Part shown: positions 35,773 through 44,783 of the stretch, piece by piece
Layout: every line of letters starts with the position of its first letter
Position numbering within the stretch: the stretch's first letter is position 1
NCBI RefSeq assembly: GCF_001447385.1
Contig: NZ_LLWQ01000185.1
Span: 1-63,087 of the forward strand
DNA length: 63,087 nt
Direction of reading: 5' to 3'
Origin: Paracoccus sp. MKU1
GTDB taxonomy: Bacteria > Pseudomonadota > Alphaproteobacteria > Rhodobacterales > Rhodobacteraceae
Made by a program: the position numbers and the translations under genes
The notes under the pieces: model-generated
Databases searched by the model: none
Seen by the model: the letters and a program-made list of their open reading frames with translations, nothing else
Told to the model about the DNA's origin: nothing

Positions 35773-36272
35773 TCCACAAGACGCACGACAGCCCGCAAGG
35801 GCATGCCGAAGCCTCGGCCGATGCCCTGGCCGCCAGCCTGTTTTCCGAGGTGTTCATCGCCGACCAGCTGGCGCGCGACCTGATCGGCAAGGCGCTGCCC
35901 AAGGGCATGCAGATCTCGCATTTCTCGGTGCTGAACCTGCTGGCGCATCTGAATGTCGAGCGCACGCCCGCCGAACTGGCCGAGGCGTTCCACGTCACCC
36001 GCGGCGCCATGACCAACACGCTGTCGCGGCTGGAATGGGCGGGGCATATCCATATCCGCCCGGATTGGGACGATGCACGGCGCAAGTTCATCGCCATCAG
36101 CCCGGCCGGGCGGGCGGCGCGGGACGCGGCCCTGGCCGCCTTCATGCCGCGAATCGCCGATGTGGTGCGCGATGTCGGTGCCGACCGGGTCCGGGCGGCG
36201 CTGCCGGTTCTGCGCATGCTGCGCAAGCAGCTGGAGGAGACGTTGCGTCACGAATCGCGCGGCGGGCGCTGA
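35769..36272 (+). CDS. MarR family transcriptional regulator
   Basis: This 167-residue winged-helix regulator has recognition region TPAELAEAFHVTRGAMTNTL followed by SRLEWAGHI, and the wing with DWDDARRKFIAISPAGRAA. The N-terminal dimerisation helix is present. It is the last gene of the comF operon and overlaps the nitrilase gene by 4 nt. Its targets are unknown; it has no effector-specific cysteine that I can see. Confidence 0.88.
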   Translation: MIHKTHDSPQGHAEASADALAASLFSEVFIADQLARDLIGKALPKGMQISHFSVLNLLAHLNVERTPAELAEAFHVTRGAMTNTLSRLEWAGHIHIRPDWDDARRKFIAISPAGRAARDAALAAFMPRIADVVRDVGADRVRAALPVLRMLRKQLEETLRHESRGGR

Positions 36273-36292
36273 AGGCGCCGGTCGCCCGGTCG

Positions 36293-36317
36293 CCGGAGTA
36301 TTTGGGAAACGGTGAAA
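36293..36317 (+). repeat. Dispersed GTATTT element, copy 5
   Basis: CCGGAGTATTTGGGAAACGG followed by TGAAA, downstream of the MarR gene. It is one of two copies in the 104-nt gap between the convergent marR and ubiG genes. Confidence 0.75.
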
Positions 36318-36353
36318 GCCGGCCCGGGAACGCCCGGCCGCGCCGCGGCGGTC

Positions 36354-36375
36354 GAGTATTTGCCGAACGAAGAAG
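36354..36375 (+). repeat. Dispersed GTATTT element, copy 6
   Basis: GAGTATTTGCCGAACGAAG followed by AAG. The GAAG end is 1 nt from the ubiG stop codon at 36377. It is in the same orientation as copy 5, 37 nt away. Confidence 0.75.
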
Positions 36376-36376
36376 C

Positions 36377-37129
36377 TCAGCCGTCGCGCAGCGCGGTCAG
36401 GACATAGTTCACCGACAGGTCGCGATGCGACAGCGACCAGCTCCAGCCCAGCGGGTTGAAGACCATGCCGCAGCGGTCCACGACGCGCAGTCCCGCGGCC
36501 TCGGCCATCTGCGCCAGCTCGTCGGGGGTGATGAAGCGGCGCCAGTCATGCGTGCCCTTGGGCAGCCAGCGCATGATCCATTCCGCGCCGACGATGGCGG
36601 CGGCGAAGCTGCGCGCGGTGCGGTTCAGGGTCGAGGCGATCAGCATGCCGCCCGGCGCCACCAGGTCGCGGCAGGTGGCGATGAACTGCGCCGGGTCAGC
36701 GACATGCTCGACGATCTCCAGCGCCATCACCACGTCGAAGCGGTGTCCGTCGGCCGCCAGCGCCTCGGCCGTGGTGGCGCGGTAGTCGATGGCGAGGCCC
36801 TGCTCCTCGGCATGCAGGCGGGCGATGGCGATATTGCCTTCGGCCGCATCGGCGCCGGTGACGGTGGCGCCCAGACGGGCCATCGGCTCGGCCATCAGCC
36901 CGCCGCCGCAGCCGATGTCGAGCAGCGTCAGGTCCCGGAAGGGCTGCGCCTCGGTCCGGTCGCGGCCGAACTGCGCCGCGATCTGGGCGGCGACATAGTC
37001 CAGCCGCGTCGGGTTCAGCATGTGCAGCGGCTTGAACTTGCCTTGCGGATCCCACCATTCCCGCGCCATGGCCTGGAACTTGGCAACCTCGGCCGGGTCG
37101 ATGCTGCTGGGGGCTGGTCTTTCGGTCAT
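36377..37129 (-). CDS. ubiG: Ubiquinone biosynthesis O-methyltransferase
   Basis: This 250-residue class I methyltransferase carries out both O-methylations in ubiquinone synthesis. SAM motif I reads [20 protein letters not shown]; the family segments [29 protein letters not shown] and FINPLGW-like [11 protein letters not shown] are present. I chose ATG 37129 (MTERPAPSS) because AAGGA lies 7 nt upstream; ATG 37144 would add five residues. It is divergent from the aminopeptidase gene, with 51 nt between. Confidence 0.95.
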   Translation of the reverse strand: MTERPAPSSIDPAEVAKFQAMAREWWDPQGKFKPLHMLNPTRLDYVAAQIAAQFGRDRTEAQPFRDLTLLDIGCGGGLMAEPMARLGATVTGADAAEGNIAIARLHAEEQGLAIDYRATTAEALAADGHRFDVVMALEIVEHVADPAQFIATCRDLVAPGGMLIASTLNRTARSFAAAIVGAEWIMRWLPKGTHDWRRFITPDELAQMAEAAGLRVVDRCGMVFNPLGWSWSLSHRDLSVNYVLTALRDG

Positions 37130-37180
37130 CTGGCCGTCCTTCATGTGGCGGGCGCATGCGAGGCGCTATATAGTGGTGCC

Positions 37181-38167
37181 ATGGACAGATTGGCAGGGCA
37201 AATCGGCGGCACACCGTCGCATGGCAGGCTGCATCCGATGGTCGAACCCTTCGACCGCCGGGTGATCGAGGTCGGCGACGGTCACCAGTTGCATGTCGAG
37301 CAAAGCGGCAATCCCGACGGCGTGCCGGTGATCGTGCTGCATGGCGGGCCCGGCGGCGGGTGCAGCCCCTATATGCGGCGCTTCTTCGATCCGGGGCATT
37401 ATCGGGCGGTGCTGTTCGACCAGCGCGGCTGCGGCCGCTCGCAGCCCCATGCCGCGGTCCTTGCCAACACCACACAGCACCTGATCGCCGATATCGAGGT
37501 CATTCGCCGCACCCTGGGCATCGAGCGGGCGATCCTGTTCGGCGGCAGCTGGGGGGCGACCCTGGCGCTGGCCTATGCGCAGGCCCATCCCGGGCCGGTC
37601 GAGGCGCTGGTGCTGCGCGGGGTGTTCCTGGGCCGGCGGGCCGAGCTCGACTGGTTCTATGGCGGCGGCGTCGCGCGCTTCTTTCCCGACCGCTGGGCCG
37701 AGTTCCAGGCGCCGATCCCCGAGGCCGAGCGCGGCGACATGATCGCCGCCTATCACCGGCGGCTGTTCAGCGGCGACCGTGGACAGGAGACCCGCTTCGC
37801 CCTGCCCTGGCTGGTCTGGGAAAATGCGCTGGCGGGGCTGGAGATCAACGGGCCGGGCCATGCGCCGCCCGATTATGCCCGCACCTTCGCCCGGCTGGAG
37901 AATCACTATTTCGCCCATGGCTGCTTCCTGGCCGAGGGCCAGCTGCTGCGCGACCGGCATCGCATCGAGCACATCCCCGCCGTGATCGTGCAGGGCCGCT
38001 ATGACATGGTCTGCCCGCCCGCCACTGCCTGGGAGCTGGCCGAGGGCTGGGACCGGGCCGAGTTGCGGCTGGTCCCCGCCTCGGGCCATGCGCTGAGCGA
38101 GCCGCGAATCGCCGCGGAACTCGTGCGGGTGATGGATGGTTTCCGCGATGCGGCAAGACGGGCCTGA
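37181..38167 (+). CDS. pip: Prolyl aminopeptidase (proline iminopeptidase)
   Basis: This 328-residue alpha/beta hydrolase of family S33 has the oxyanion region LHGGPGGGCSPYMRRFFDP, DQRGCGRS and the nucleophile elbow GGSWGATLALAYAQ. The acid and histidine are in VIVQGRYDMVCP and PASGHALSEP. It removes N-terminal proline from peptides. Size and motifs match the bacterial Pip group. ATG 37181 is the start; an internal ATG 37238 (MVEPFDRR) is a shorter option. Confidence 0.92.
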   Translation: MDRLAGQIGGTPSHGRLHPMVEPFDRRVIEVGDGHQLHVEQSGNPDGVPVIVLHGGPGGGCSPYMRRFFDPGHYRAVLFDQRGCGRSQPHAAVLANTTQHLIADIEVIRRTLGIERAILFGGSWGATLALAYAQAHPGPVEALVLRGVFLGRRAELDWFYGGGVARFFPDRWAEFQAPIPEAERGDMIAAYHRRLFSGDRGQETRFALPWLVWENALAGLEINGPGHAPPDYARTFARLENHYFAHGCFLAEGQLLRDRHRIEHIPAVIVQGRYDMVCPPATAWELAEGWDRAELRLVPASGHALSEPRIAAELVRVMDGFRDAARRA

Positions 38168-38243
38168 CCCGTTCGTGGCAGGGCGCGCGGCAGCCGGTTT
38201 TCGGCCCTTGCCCAGCGATCCGAAAACGCCGCGGCGGTTTTCC

Positions 38244-38272
38244 TTGCAATCCCTCGCGCCCCGTCCTATATG
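38244..38272 (+). promoter_or_regulatory. Probable sigma-70 promoter of the rimP-nusA-infB operon
   Basis: -35 TTGCAA (38244-38249), a 17-nt spacer, then -10 TATATG (38267-38272). Transcription would start near 38279, giving a short leader that ends in the terminator-like hairpin before rimP. Confidence 0.6.
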
Positions 38273-38278
38273 CGCCTC

Positions 38279-38346
38279 AACAGCGGCGCAGGCGTCCACA
38301 CCCTGCCCACCGGGAAGACGCACGGGCCGCCTCGGCCCGTTTTTTG
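38279..38346 (+). ncRNA. rimP leader, putative transcription attenuator
   Basis: This ~67-nt leader lies between the probable promoter and rimP. It ends in a strong terminator: ACGGGCCG (38322-38329), loop CCT, CGGCCCGT (38333-38340), then a run of T (38340-38345), only 17 nt before the rimP ATG. Upstream GC-rich blocks could compete with it. An rimP leader with a premature terminator has been predicted in alphaproteobacteria; this fits its place and form. Regulation, perhaps by NusA, is not shown. Confidence 0.75.
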
Positions 38347-38362
38347 TATTTGGGGGTTCAGA

Positions 38363-38983
38363 ATGACCGACCTCATCGCCAAGACCGCCATCGACCGGCG
38401 TCTGGCCGAGATCATCGCCCCGGTCATCGAGGATCTGGGTTTCGAACTGGTGCGCATCCGCCTGCAAGGCGGCAAGACCGCCACGCTTCAGATCATGGCC
38501 GACCGGCCGGAAGGCGGCATCAATGTCGACGACTGCGCCGATATCTCGACCGCCGTCAGCGCGATCCTCGATGTCGAGGACCCGCTGGAGGACGCCTATC
38601 ACCTGGAGGTGTCCAGCCCCGGCATCGACCGGCCGCTGACCCGGCTGAAGGATTTCGAGACCTTCGAGGGCTACGAGGCGCGGCTGGAGACCAACCAGCC
38701 CATCGACGGGCGCAAACGCTTCAAGGGCGTCCTGGCGGGCGTCGAGAAGGGTGAGGGCGGTGACGAGGTGCTGCTGAACATCGAGGAAGCCGGCGAGGTC
38801 CAGACCATCGGGCTGAACTTCGACTGGCTCTCGGACGCCAAGCTGGTGCTGACCGACGAACTGATCGCCGAGATGCTGCGGCAAAAGAAGGATGCGGGCG
38901 TGCAGATCGAGAATCTGGACGAAGCCGCCTTTGACGAGATCGAAACGGAAGCCGGCGAAGACAACGCCGCCGCGAAGGAGTGA
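38363..38983 (+). CDS. rimP: Ribosome maturation factor RimP
   Basis: This 206-residue protein is needed for 30S subunit maturation. The RimP signatures are [35 protein letters not shown] and [20 protein letters not shown]. The C-terminal tail of ~45 residues is acidic. It begins at ATG 38363 directly after the leader terminator and is followed after 3 nt by nusA, giving the conserved rimP-nusA-ylxR-infB order. Confidence 0.95.
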   Translation: MTDLIAKTAIDRRLAEIIAPVIEDLGFELVRIRLQGGKTATLQIMADRPEGGINVDDCADISTAVSAILDVEDPLEDAYHLEVSSPGIDRPLTRLKDFETFEGYEARLETNQPIDGRKRFKGVLAGVEKGEGGDEVLLNIEEAGEVQTIGLNFDWLSDAKLVLTDELIAEMLRQKKDAGVQIENLDEAAFDEIETEAGEDNAAAKE

Positions 38984-38986
38984 GGA

Positions 38987-40666
38987 ATGGCCATCACCTC
39001 TGCCAACCAGCTTGAGCTGCTGCAAACCGCCGAGGCCGTTGCGCGGGAAAAGATGATCGACCCCGATCTGGTGATCGAGGCGATGGAGGACAGCCTGGCC
39101 CGGGCGGCAAAATCGCGTTACGGCTCGGAAATGGACATCCGCGTCCATATCGACCGCAAGACCGGCAATGCCACCTTCACCCGCGCCCGCACCGTGGTCG
39201 AGGATGAGGCGGTCGAAAATTACCAGGCACAATTCACCGCCGACCAGGCCGCGCCCTATTTCGAAGCCTCGAAGGACGGCCGCGCCTATTGGCTGCGCGA
39301 CGGCGCGCGGCTGAGCGATTTCTCGGGCAAGCCGCAGCCCGGCGACGTGTTCGAGGAGCAGGTGCCGCCGGTCGATCTGGGCCGCATCGCCGCGCAATCG
39401 GCCAAGCAGGTGATCCTGCAAAAGGTCCGCGAGGCCGAGCGCGACCGCCAGTATGAGGAATTCAAGGACCGCGTCGGCAGCATCATCAACGGCGTCGTCA
39501 AGCGCGAGGAATACGGCAACATCATCGTGGACGTGGGCCGCGGCGAGGCGATCCTGCGCCGCAACGAGAAGATCGGCCGCGAAAGCTATCGCCCGAACGA
39601 CCGCATCCGCGCCTATGTCAAGGACGTGCGCCGCGAGGCCCGCGGGCCGCAGATCTTCCTGTCGCGCACCGATCCGCAGTTCATGGCCGAGCTGTTCAAG
39701 ATGGAAGTGCCGGAAATCTATGACGGCGTGATCGAGATCAAGGCCGTGGCCCGCGATCCCGGCTCGCGCGCCAAGATCGCGGTGATCTCCTATGACAACT
39801 CGATCGACCCGGTCGGCGCCTGCGTCGGCATGCGCGGCTCGCGCGTGCAGGCCGTGGTGGGCGAGTTGCAGGGCGAAAAGATCGACATCATCCCGTGGTC
39901 CGACGATCAGGCGACCTTCCTCGTCAACGCGCTGCAACCGGCCGAGGTGGCGAAGGTCGTCTTCGACGAGGACGCCACCCGCATCGAGGTGGTGGTGCCG
40001 GACGAGCAACTGTCGCTCGCCATCGGCCGTCGCGGCCAGAACGTGCGGCTGGCCAGCCAGCTGACGGGCCTCGACATCGACATCCTCACCGAAGAGGAGG
40101 AATCGAAGCGCCGCCAGGCCGAGTTCAACGCCCGCACCAAGCTGTTCATGGACACGCTGGACCTGGACGAGTTCTTTGCCCAGCTTCTGGTCGCCGAAGG
40201 CTTCACCAATCTGGAAGAAGTCGCCTATGTCGATCTGGACGAGCTGCTGTCCATCGAGGGCGTGGACGAAGGCACCGCCGAGGAGCTCCAGACCCGCGCC
40301 CGCGAGCATCTGGAGGCCGCGAACAAGGCCGCGCTGGAGAACGCCCGCGCCCTGGGCGTCGAGGACAGCCTGGTCGAGTTCGAGGGGCTGACCCCGCAGA
40401 TGGTCGAGGCGCTGGCCAAGGACGGCGTCAAGACGCTGGAGGATTTCGCCACCTGCGCCGACTGGGAGCTGGCCGGCGGCTGGACCACGCAGAACGGCCA
40501 GCGCGTCAAGGACGACGGCATCCTGGAGCCCTTCGACGTCAGCCTGGAGGAGGCACAGAATCTGGTGATGACCGCCCGGGTGATGCTGGGCTGGGTCGAT
40601 CCGACCGAGCTCGAATCGGCCGAGGAGGCCGAGGGCGAGGGCGACGAACAGGAGGCCGGGGTGTAA
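38987..40666 (+). CDS. nusA: Transcription termination/antitermination protein NusA
   Basis: This 559-residue NusA has its domains in order: the N-terminal polymerase-binding domain (~1-130), S1 (~135-200, with [24 protein letters not shown] sequence starting IINGVVKRE), KH1 and KH2 (~200-345, [18 protein letters not shown] and [15 protein letters not shown]), then two acidic repeats with helix-hairpin-helix character ([17 protein letters not shown]). A Glu-rich tail ends the protein. It modulates pausing, termination and antitermination and may act on the operon leader. Confidence 0.96.
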   Translation: MAITSANQLELLQTAEAVAREKMIDPDLVIEAMEDSLARAAKSRYGSEMDIRVHIDRKTGNATFTRARTVVEDEAVENYQAQFTADQAAPYFEASKDGRAYWLRDGARLSDFSGKPQPGDVFEEQVPPVDLGRIAAQSAKQVILQKVREAERDRQYEEFKDRVGSIINGVVKREEYGNIIVDVGRGEAILRRNEKIGRESYRPNDRIRAYVKDVRREARGPQIFLSRTDPQFMAELFKMEVPEIYDGVIEIKAVARDPGSRAKIAVISYDNSIDPVGACVGMRGSRVQAVVGELQGEKIDIIPWSDDQATFLVNALQPAEVAKVVFDEDATRIEVVVPDEQLSLAIGRRGQNVRLASQLTGLDIDILTEEEESKRRQAEFNARTKLFMDTLDLDEFFAQLLVAEGFTNLEEVAYVDLDELLSIEGVDEGTAEELQTRAREHLEAANKAALENARALGVEDSLVEFEGLTPQMVEALAKDGVKTLEDFATCADWELAGGWTTQNGQRVKDDGILEPFDVSLEEAQNLVMTARVMLGWVDPTELESAEEAEGEGDEQEAGV

Positions 40667-40681
40667 CGCCCCGGGAGGCAG

Positions 40682-41299
40682 ATGACACGCGGGGGCCGTA
40701 TCAAGGACCGCGAGACGCCCGAACGGCGCTGCATCGTCACGGGCGAGGTCCAGCCGAAGGCTGGGCTGATCCGCTTTGTCGCGGGCCCCGATGGCGAGGT
40801 GGTGCCGGATCTGGCCGAGAAGCTGCCCGGACGCGGCTTTTGGGTCGTGGCCGACCGGCAGGCGCTGGACAGGGCGGCCGCCAAGGGCTTGTTTTCGCGC
40901 GGCGCCAAGGCGCGGGTGACCGCCCCGCCCGAGCTGTTGGCGATGATCGAATCCGGCCTGGCGCGGCGGGTGACGGACACGCTGTCGCTGGCGCGCAAAG
41001 CCGGGCTGGCGGTCGCCGGCTTCGAAAAGGTCAAGGATTGGCTGGCGGCTGGCAAGGCCAAGGTGCTCTTGCAGGCCAGTGACGGATCGGAACGCGGCAA
41101 GGGCAAGCTCTGGACCCCTCCCGGGGGCCGGTGGTTCGGCTGCATGACCGCATCAGAATTGGGTTTGTCCTTTGGGCGCGATCATGTCATACACAGCGCG
41201 CTTGCGCCGGGGGGCCTGACCGAAAAATTGATCAGGGACGCGAGCAGACTGACGGGTCTGCGCGGGCATGACGGCGGTGCACCCGCCGGGAAGGAATGA
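40682..41299 (+). CDS. RNA-binding protein, YlxR (DUF448) fused to L7Ae-like domain
   Basis: This 205-residue protein has an N-terminal DUF448/YlxR domain ([20 protein letters not shown], then [12 protein letters not shown]) and a C-terminal segment like ribosomal L7Ae ([34 protein letters not shown]). The fused form is normal in alphaproteobacteria. It lies between nusA (15 nt) and infB (7 nt), the conserved place. It probably binds rRNA or tRNA; the exact role is not settled. Confidence 0.9.
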   Translation: MTRGGRIKDRETPERRCIVTGEVQPKAGLIRFVAGPDGEVVPDLAEKLPGRGFWVVADRQALDRAAAKGLFSRGAKARVTAPPELLAMIESGLARRVTDTLSLARKAGLAVAGFEKVKDWLAAGKAKVLLQASDGSERGKGKLWTPPGGRWFGCMTASELGLSFGRDHVIHSALAPGGLTEKLIRDASRLTGLRGHDGGAPAGKE

Positions 41300-41306
41300 A
41301 GATCGG

Positions 41307-43850
41307 ATGAGCGATACTGACGGAAAGAAACCCCTGGGTCTTGGTGGCGGCCGTTCGGGCCATGTGAAGCAGAGCTTCAGCCACGGCCGGACCCATAACG
41401 TGGTCGTCGAGACCAAGCGCAAGCGCGTGGTCGTGCCCGGCAAGGCCGGCGCAGCGGCTGGCGGCGGGCGCTCGGGCTCGCCCTCGGCCGTGTCGGGCGA
41501 CCCGTCGAAACGTCCCGCCGGCATCTCGGATGCCGAGATGGAGCGGCGCATGGCCGCCCTGCGCGCCGCCAAGGCCCGCGAGGTCGAGGAAGCCGCGCAG
41601 CGCGTCGCCGAGGAAAAGGCCCGCGAGGAAGAACGCGAGCGCCGCCGCCTCGAACTGGAGGCCAAGGAGCGCGAGGAGCGCGAGCGCGAGGAAGCCCTGC
41701 GGCTGAAGGCCGAGGAGGACGAGCGCCGCGCCCGCGAAGCCGAGCTGCGCGAGAAGAAGAAGGCCGAGATCGCCAAGCCCAAGGCGGATGCACGCCCGGC
41801 CACCCCGGCCGACCGCGCCGCCGCCGAGGCCGCGGCCGTGCGCGCCGAGACCAAGGGCGTCAGCGCCGCCGGTCCGCGCAAGACCGACCGCGATCGCGAC
41901 ACCCGCGGCCCGGCCGACGACCGCGACAGCCGCAACAAGAGCCGCGACGACAGCCGCCGCACCGGCAAGCTGTCGCTCAGCCAGGCGCTGGACGGCGAAG
42001 GCGGGCGCCAGCGCAGCCTGGCGGCGATGAAACGCAAGCAGGAAAAGGCCCGGCAGAAAGCCATGGGCGGCAGCCAGCGCGCCGAAAAGCAGGTCCGCGA
42101 CGTGCAGCTGCCCGAGACCATCGTGGTTTCGGAGCTGGCGAACCGCATGGCGGAACGGGTGGCGGATGTCATCAAGTCGCTGATGAAGATGGGCATGATG
42201 GTCACCGCCAACCAGTCCATCGACGCCGACACCGCCGAGCTGGTGATCGACGAATTCGGCCACAATGCCGTGCGCGTCTCGGATGCCGATGTGGAGCAGG
42301 TCATCGACCAGGTCGAGGACAAGCCCGAGGATCTGAAGCCGCGTGCGCCGATCATCACCATCATGGGTCACGTCGACCACGGCAAGACCTCGCTTCTGGA
42401 TGCGATCCGTCACGCCAACGTGGTCTCGGGCGAGGCCGGCGGCATCACCCAGCATATCGGCGCCTATCAGGTGAAGGCGTCGAACGGCGCCACGCTGACC
42501 TTCCTCGACACGCCCGGCCACGCGGCCTTCACCTCGATGCGCGCCCGCGGCGCGCAGGTGACGGATATCGTCGTGCTGGTCGTGGCGGCGGATGACGCGG
42601 TCATGCCGCAGACGGTCGAGGCGATCAACCACGCCAAGGCGGCGAAAGTGCCGATGATCGTGGCGATCAACAAGATCGACAAGCCGACCGCAAACCCGCA
42701 GAAGGTCCGCACCGACCTGCTGCAACACGAGGTCGTCGTCGAGGCCATGTCCGGCGAGGTGCAGGACGTGGAAGTCTCGGCCAAGACCGGCCAGGGCCTG
42801 GACGAACTGCTGGAAGCCATCGCGCTGCAAGCCGAGATCCTGGAGCTGAAGGCCAATCCCGACCGTCCGGCGCAAGGCGCGGTGATCGAGGCCAAGCTGG
42901 ACGTGGGCCGCGGTCCGGTCGCGACCGTGCTGGTGCAGAACGGCACGCTGAAGCGCGGCGATATCTTCGTCGTCGGCGAGCAGTGGGGCAAGGTCCGGGC
43001 GCTGATCAACGACAAGGGCGACCGCATCGACGCCGCCGGCCCCTCGGTCCCGGTCGAGGTGCTGGGCCTGAACGGAACGCCCGAAGCGGGCGACGTGCTG
43101 AACGTCGTCGAGACCGAGGCGCAGGCGCGCGAGATCGCGGATTACCGCATCCAGGCCGCCAAGGACAAGCGCGCCGCCGCCGGTGCCGCGATCACGCTGG
43201 ACCAGATGCTGGCCAAGGCCAAGGCCGACGAGAACGTCGCCGAACTGCCGGTGGTCATCAAGGCCGACGTGCAGGGCTCGGCCGAGGCCATCGTCCAGGC
43301 GCTGGAAAAGATCGGCAACGACGAGGTGCGCGTCCGCGTGCTGCATTACGGCGTCGGCGCGATCACCGAATCGGATATCGGCCTGGCCGAGGCCAGCCAG
43401 GCGCCGGTCATCGGCTTCAACGTCCGGGCGAATGCGCCGGCTCGGAACGCCGCCAACCAGAAGGGTGTCGAGATCCGCTATTACTCGATCATCTACGACC
43501 TGGTGGATGACATCAAGGCGGCGGCCTCGGGCCTGCTTTCCGCCGAGGTGCGCGAGAACTTCATCGGCTATGCCGAGATCAAGGAAGTCTTCCGCGTCTC
43601 GGGTGTCGGCAATGTCGCCGGCTGCCTGGTGACCGAGGGCGTGGCGCGGCGCTCGGCCGGCGTGCGCCTGCTGCGCGACAACGTGGTGATCCACGAAGGC
43701 ACGCTGAAGACGCTCAAGCGCTTCAAGGACGAGGTCAAGGAAGTGCAGTCCGGCCAGGAATGCGGCATGGCCTTCGAGAACTACGACGACATCCGCAAAG
43801 GCGATGTCATCGAGATCTTCGAGCGCGAGGAAGTGCAGCGCCAGCTGTGA
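41307..43850 (+). CDS. infB: Translation initiation factor IF-2
   Basis: This 847-residue GTPase brings initiator tRNA to the 30S subunit. After a long charged N-terminal region (~1-290, rich in Glu/Arg/Ala with coiled-coil character), the G domain begins near residue 350. It has GHVDHGKTS (G1), DTPGHAAFT (G3) and NKIDK (G4), followed by domains II-IV ending [20 protein letters not shown] 41307 begins [12 protein letters not shown], typical for alphaproteobacteria. A terminator follows 20 nt after the stop. Confidence 0.97.
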   Translation: MSDTDGKKPLGLGGGRSGHVKQSFSHGRTHNVVVETKRKRVVVPGKAGAAAGGGRSGSPSAVSGDPSKRPAGISDAEMERRMAALRAAKAREVEEAAQRVAEEKAREEERERRRLELEAKEREEREREEALRLKAEEDERRAREAELREKKKAEIAKPKADARPATPADRAAAEAAAVRAETKGVSAAGPRKTDRDRDTRGPADDRDSRNKSRDDSRRTGKLSLSQALDGEGGRQRSLAAMKRKQEKARQKAMGGSQRAEKQVRDVQLPETIVVSELANRMAERVADVIKSLMKMGMMVTANQSIDADTAELVIDEFGHNAVRVSDADVEQVIDQVEDKPEDLKPRAPIITIMGHVDHGKTSLLDAIRHANVVSGEAGGITQHIGAYQVKASNGATLTFLDTPGHAAFTSMRARGAQVTDIVVLVVAADDAVMPQTVEAINHAKAAKVPMIVAINKIDKPTANPQKVRTDLLQHEVVVEAMSGEVQDVEVSAKTGQGLDELLEAIALQAEILELKANPDRPAQGAVIEAKLDVGRGPVATVLVQNGTLKRGDIFVVGEQWGKVRALINDKGDRIDAAGPSVPVEVLGLNGTPEAGDVLNVVETEAQAREIADYRIQAAKDKRAAAGAAITLDQMLAKAKADENVAELPVVIKADVQGSAEAIVQALEKIGNDEVRVRVLHYGVGAITESDIGLAEASQAPVIGFNVRANAPARNAANQKGVEIRYYSIIYDLVDDIKAAASGLLSAEVRENFIGYAEIKEVFRVSGVGNVAGCLVTEGVARRSAGVRLLRDNVVIHEGTLKTLKRFKDEVKEVQSGQECGMAFENYDDIRKGDVIEIFEREEVQRQL

Positions 43851-43870
43851 TCCGCGCGGACAAAAGCGAC

Positions 43871-43897
43871 GGGCGGGCCTGCGGGTCCGCCCTTTTT
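43871..43897 (+). terminator. Rho-independent terminator of the infB operon
   Basis: GGGCGGGCC (43871-43879), loop TGCG, GGTCCGCCC (43884-43892) with one G-T pair, then TTTTT. Confidence 0.85.
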
Positions 43898-43909
43898 CCT
43901 GCCGGGATC

Positions 43910-43925
43910 TTTACAGAACTGTAAA
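43910..43925. repeat. Palindrome TTTACAG-AA-CTGTAAA
   Basis: Two perfect 7-bp arms flank AA just past the infB terminator. The rest of the 285-nt gap to the 42-residue gene holds only the two terminators and no further gene that I can support. The palindrome may be an operator, but no promoter reads obviously from it. Confidence 0.5.
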
Positions 43926-44075
43926 AAAGCGCCTGCCGAGCCCCGTCCCTGCCGGCAGGGCGCTTCCCTTGGATGCCCCGCAGCCCGGCCGCCTCTCTGC
44001 TGGCCCGATACCGGCCACCGGGTTCTCAGATGCCGCCAGATGCCGCCGCCGGAGGCTGGCGCCAGCACGATCCGC

Positions 44076-44109
44076 AAAAGGAAACGGGGCCCGCAATGGA
44101 CCCCGTTCC
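44076..44109 (-). terminator. Terminator of the 42-residue gene
   Basis: On the minus strand GGAACGGGGTCC and GGGCCCCGTTTCC pair around a short loop and run into TTTT. It lies about 27 nt after the small gene's stop. Confidence 0.7.
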
Positions 44110-44135
44110 GCTATCATGGGCACGTTTCTGTTGCG

Positions 44136-44264
44136 TCAGGCCAGGACGGGCTTGCCCTCATAGGTCTTGCTGCCTACTCGGACAACGATATTCCCGTTCG
44201 CCTGCTGCCTTTCAAAGATACCTTGGACAGAAATGCAGCTGCCGATCGTGATCGTGCGAATCAT
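44136..44264 (-). CDS. Small uncharacterised protein, 42 residues
   Basis: An ORF of 42 residues starts MIRTITIGSCISVQGIFE and ends GSKTYEGKPVLA. Support comes from a strong GGAGGAG site about 7 nt before ATG 44264, an AT-rich region upstream (44285-44365) as expected for a promoter, and a rho-independent hairpin just downstream. Alternating hydrophobic and polar residues (GNIVVRVGSKTYEGKP) suggest a small beta-rich fold. There is no signal peptide; one cysteine. I recall similar short proteins in Paracoccus but cannot name a family. It lies alone between infB and mutT. Confidence 0.6.
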   Translation of the reverse strand: MIRTITIGSCISVQGIFERQQANGNIVVRVGSKTYEGKPVLA

Positions 44265-44384
44265 GTCCGATCTCCTCCTCTACAGGATTTCAGAATTGTC
44301 GCAAAATCGTTAAATGTTAACTACCAATGTCCAAGCTTCAGGCAAAATGATGATAAAGTTTCCGGCCTGCGTGATCGATATGTC

Positions 44385-44783
44385 TCATATCCAGTCGCGC
44401 AGGATGGGCAACAACGGCAAATCCGCAGGCGGCATCGGGTATTTGTTCAAATCCCGGGCGTGGGCCCAGGCCAGGTTCTGCCCCTCTTGCGGCATCGGCA
44501 CGCCCTGCCAGCGCCGGCAGGCGAACAGCGGCATCAGCAGGTGGAAATCCTCATAGGCGTGGCTGGCAAAGGTCAGCGGCGCCAGGCAGGAATGCCAGGT
44601 CTCGATGCCCAGCTCCTCATGCAGCTCGCGGATCAGTGCGGCCTCGGGGGTCTCGCCCGGCTCGACCTTGCCGCCCGGGAACTCCCACAGGCCCGCGAGG
44701 GACTTGCCCTCGGGGCGCTGCGCCAGCAATACGCGGCCGTCCGCGTCGATCAGCGCGACGGCCGCGACAAGCACCGTCCTCAT
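44385..44783 (-). CDS. mutT: 8-oxo-dGTP diphosphatase MutT
   Basis: This 132-residue NUDIX protein has the complete box GGKVEPGETPEAALIRELHE followed by ELGI at ~37-60. The start MRTVLVAAVALIDADGRVLL and the C-terminal WAHARDLNKYPMPPADLPLL are typical of MutT. It removes oxidised guanine nucleotides from the pool. Its start overlaps the argJ stop by 4 nt, so it is the third gene of the parvulin-argJ-mutT unit. Confidence 0.94.
   Translation of the reverse strand: MRTVLVAAVALIDADGRVLLAQRPEGKSLAGLWEFPGGKVEPGETPEAALIRELHEELGIETWHSCLAPLTFASHAYEDFHLLMPLFACRRWQGVPMPQEGQNLAWAHARDLNKYPMPPADLPLLPILRDWI

Noticed and set aside
35747..38167. 806-residue frame ending in the prolyl aminopeptidase
   Set aside because: Only the part from ATG 37181 resembles a protein; the rest overlaps marR and antisense ubiG.
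38168..38362. Initiator tRNA gene (metY) before rimP, as in E. coli
   Set aside because: No cloverleaf or CAT anticodon arm could be found; the sequence is a promoter and terminator leader.
41232..43694. 820-residue minus-strand reading frame opposite infB
   Set aside because: Antisense shadow of IF-2.
43781..44077. 98-residue minus-strand frame after infB
   Set aside because: No ribosome binding site, it overlaps the infB end and terminator, and the composition is unlike a protein.
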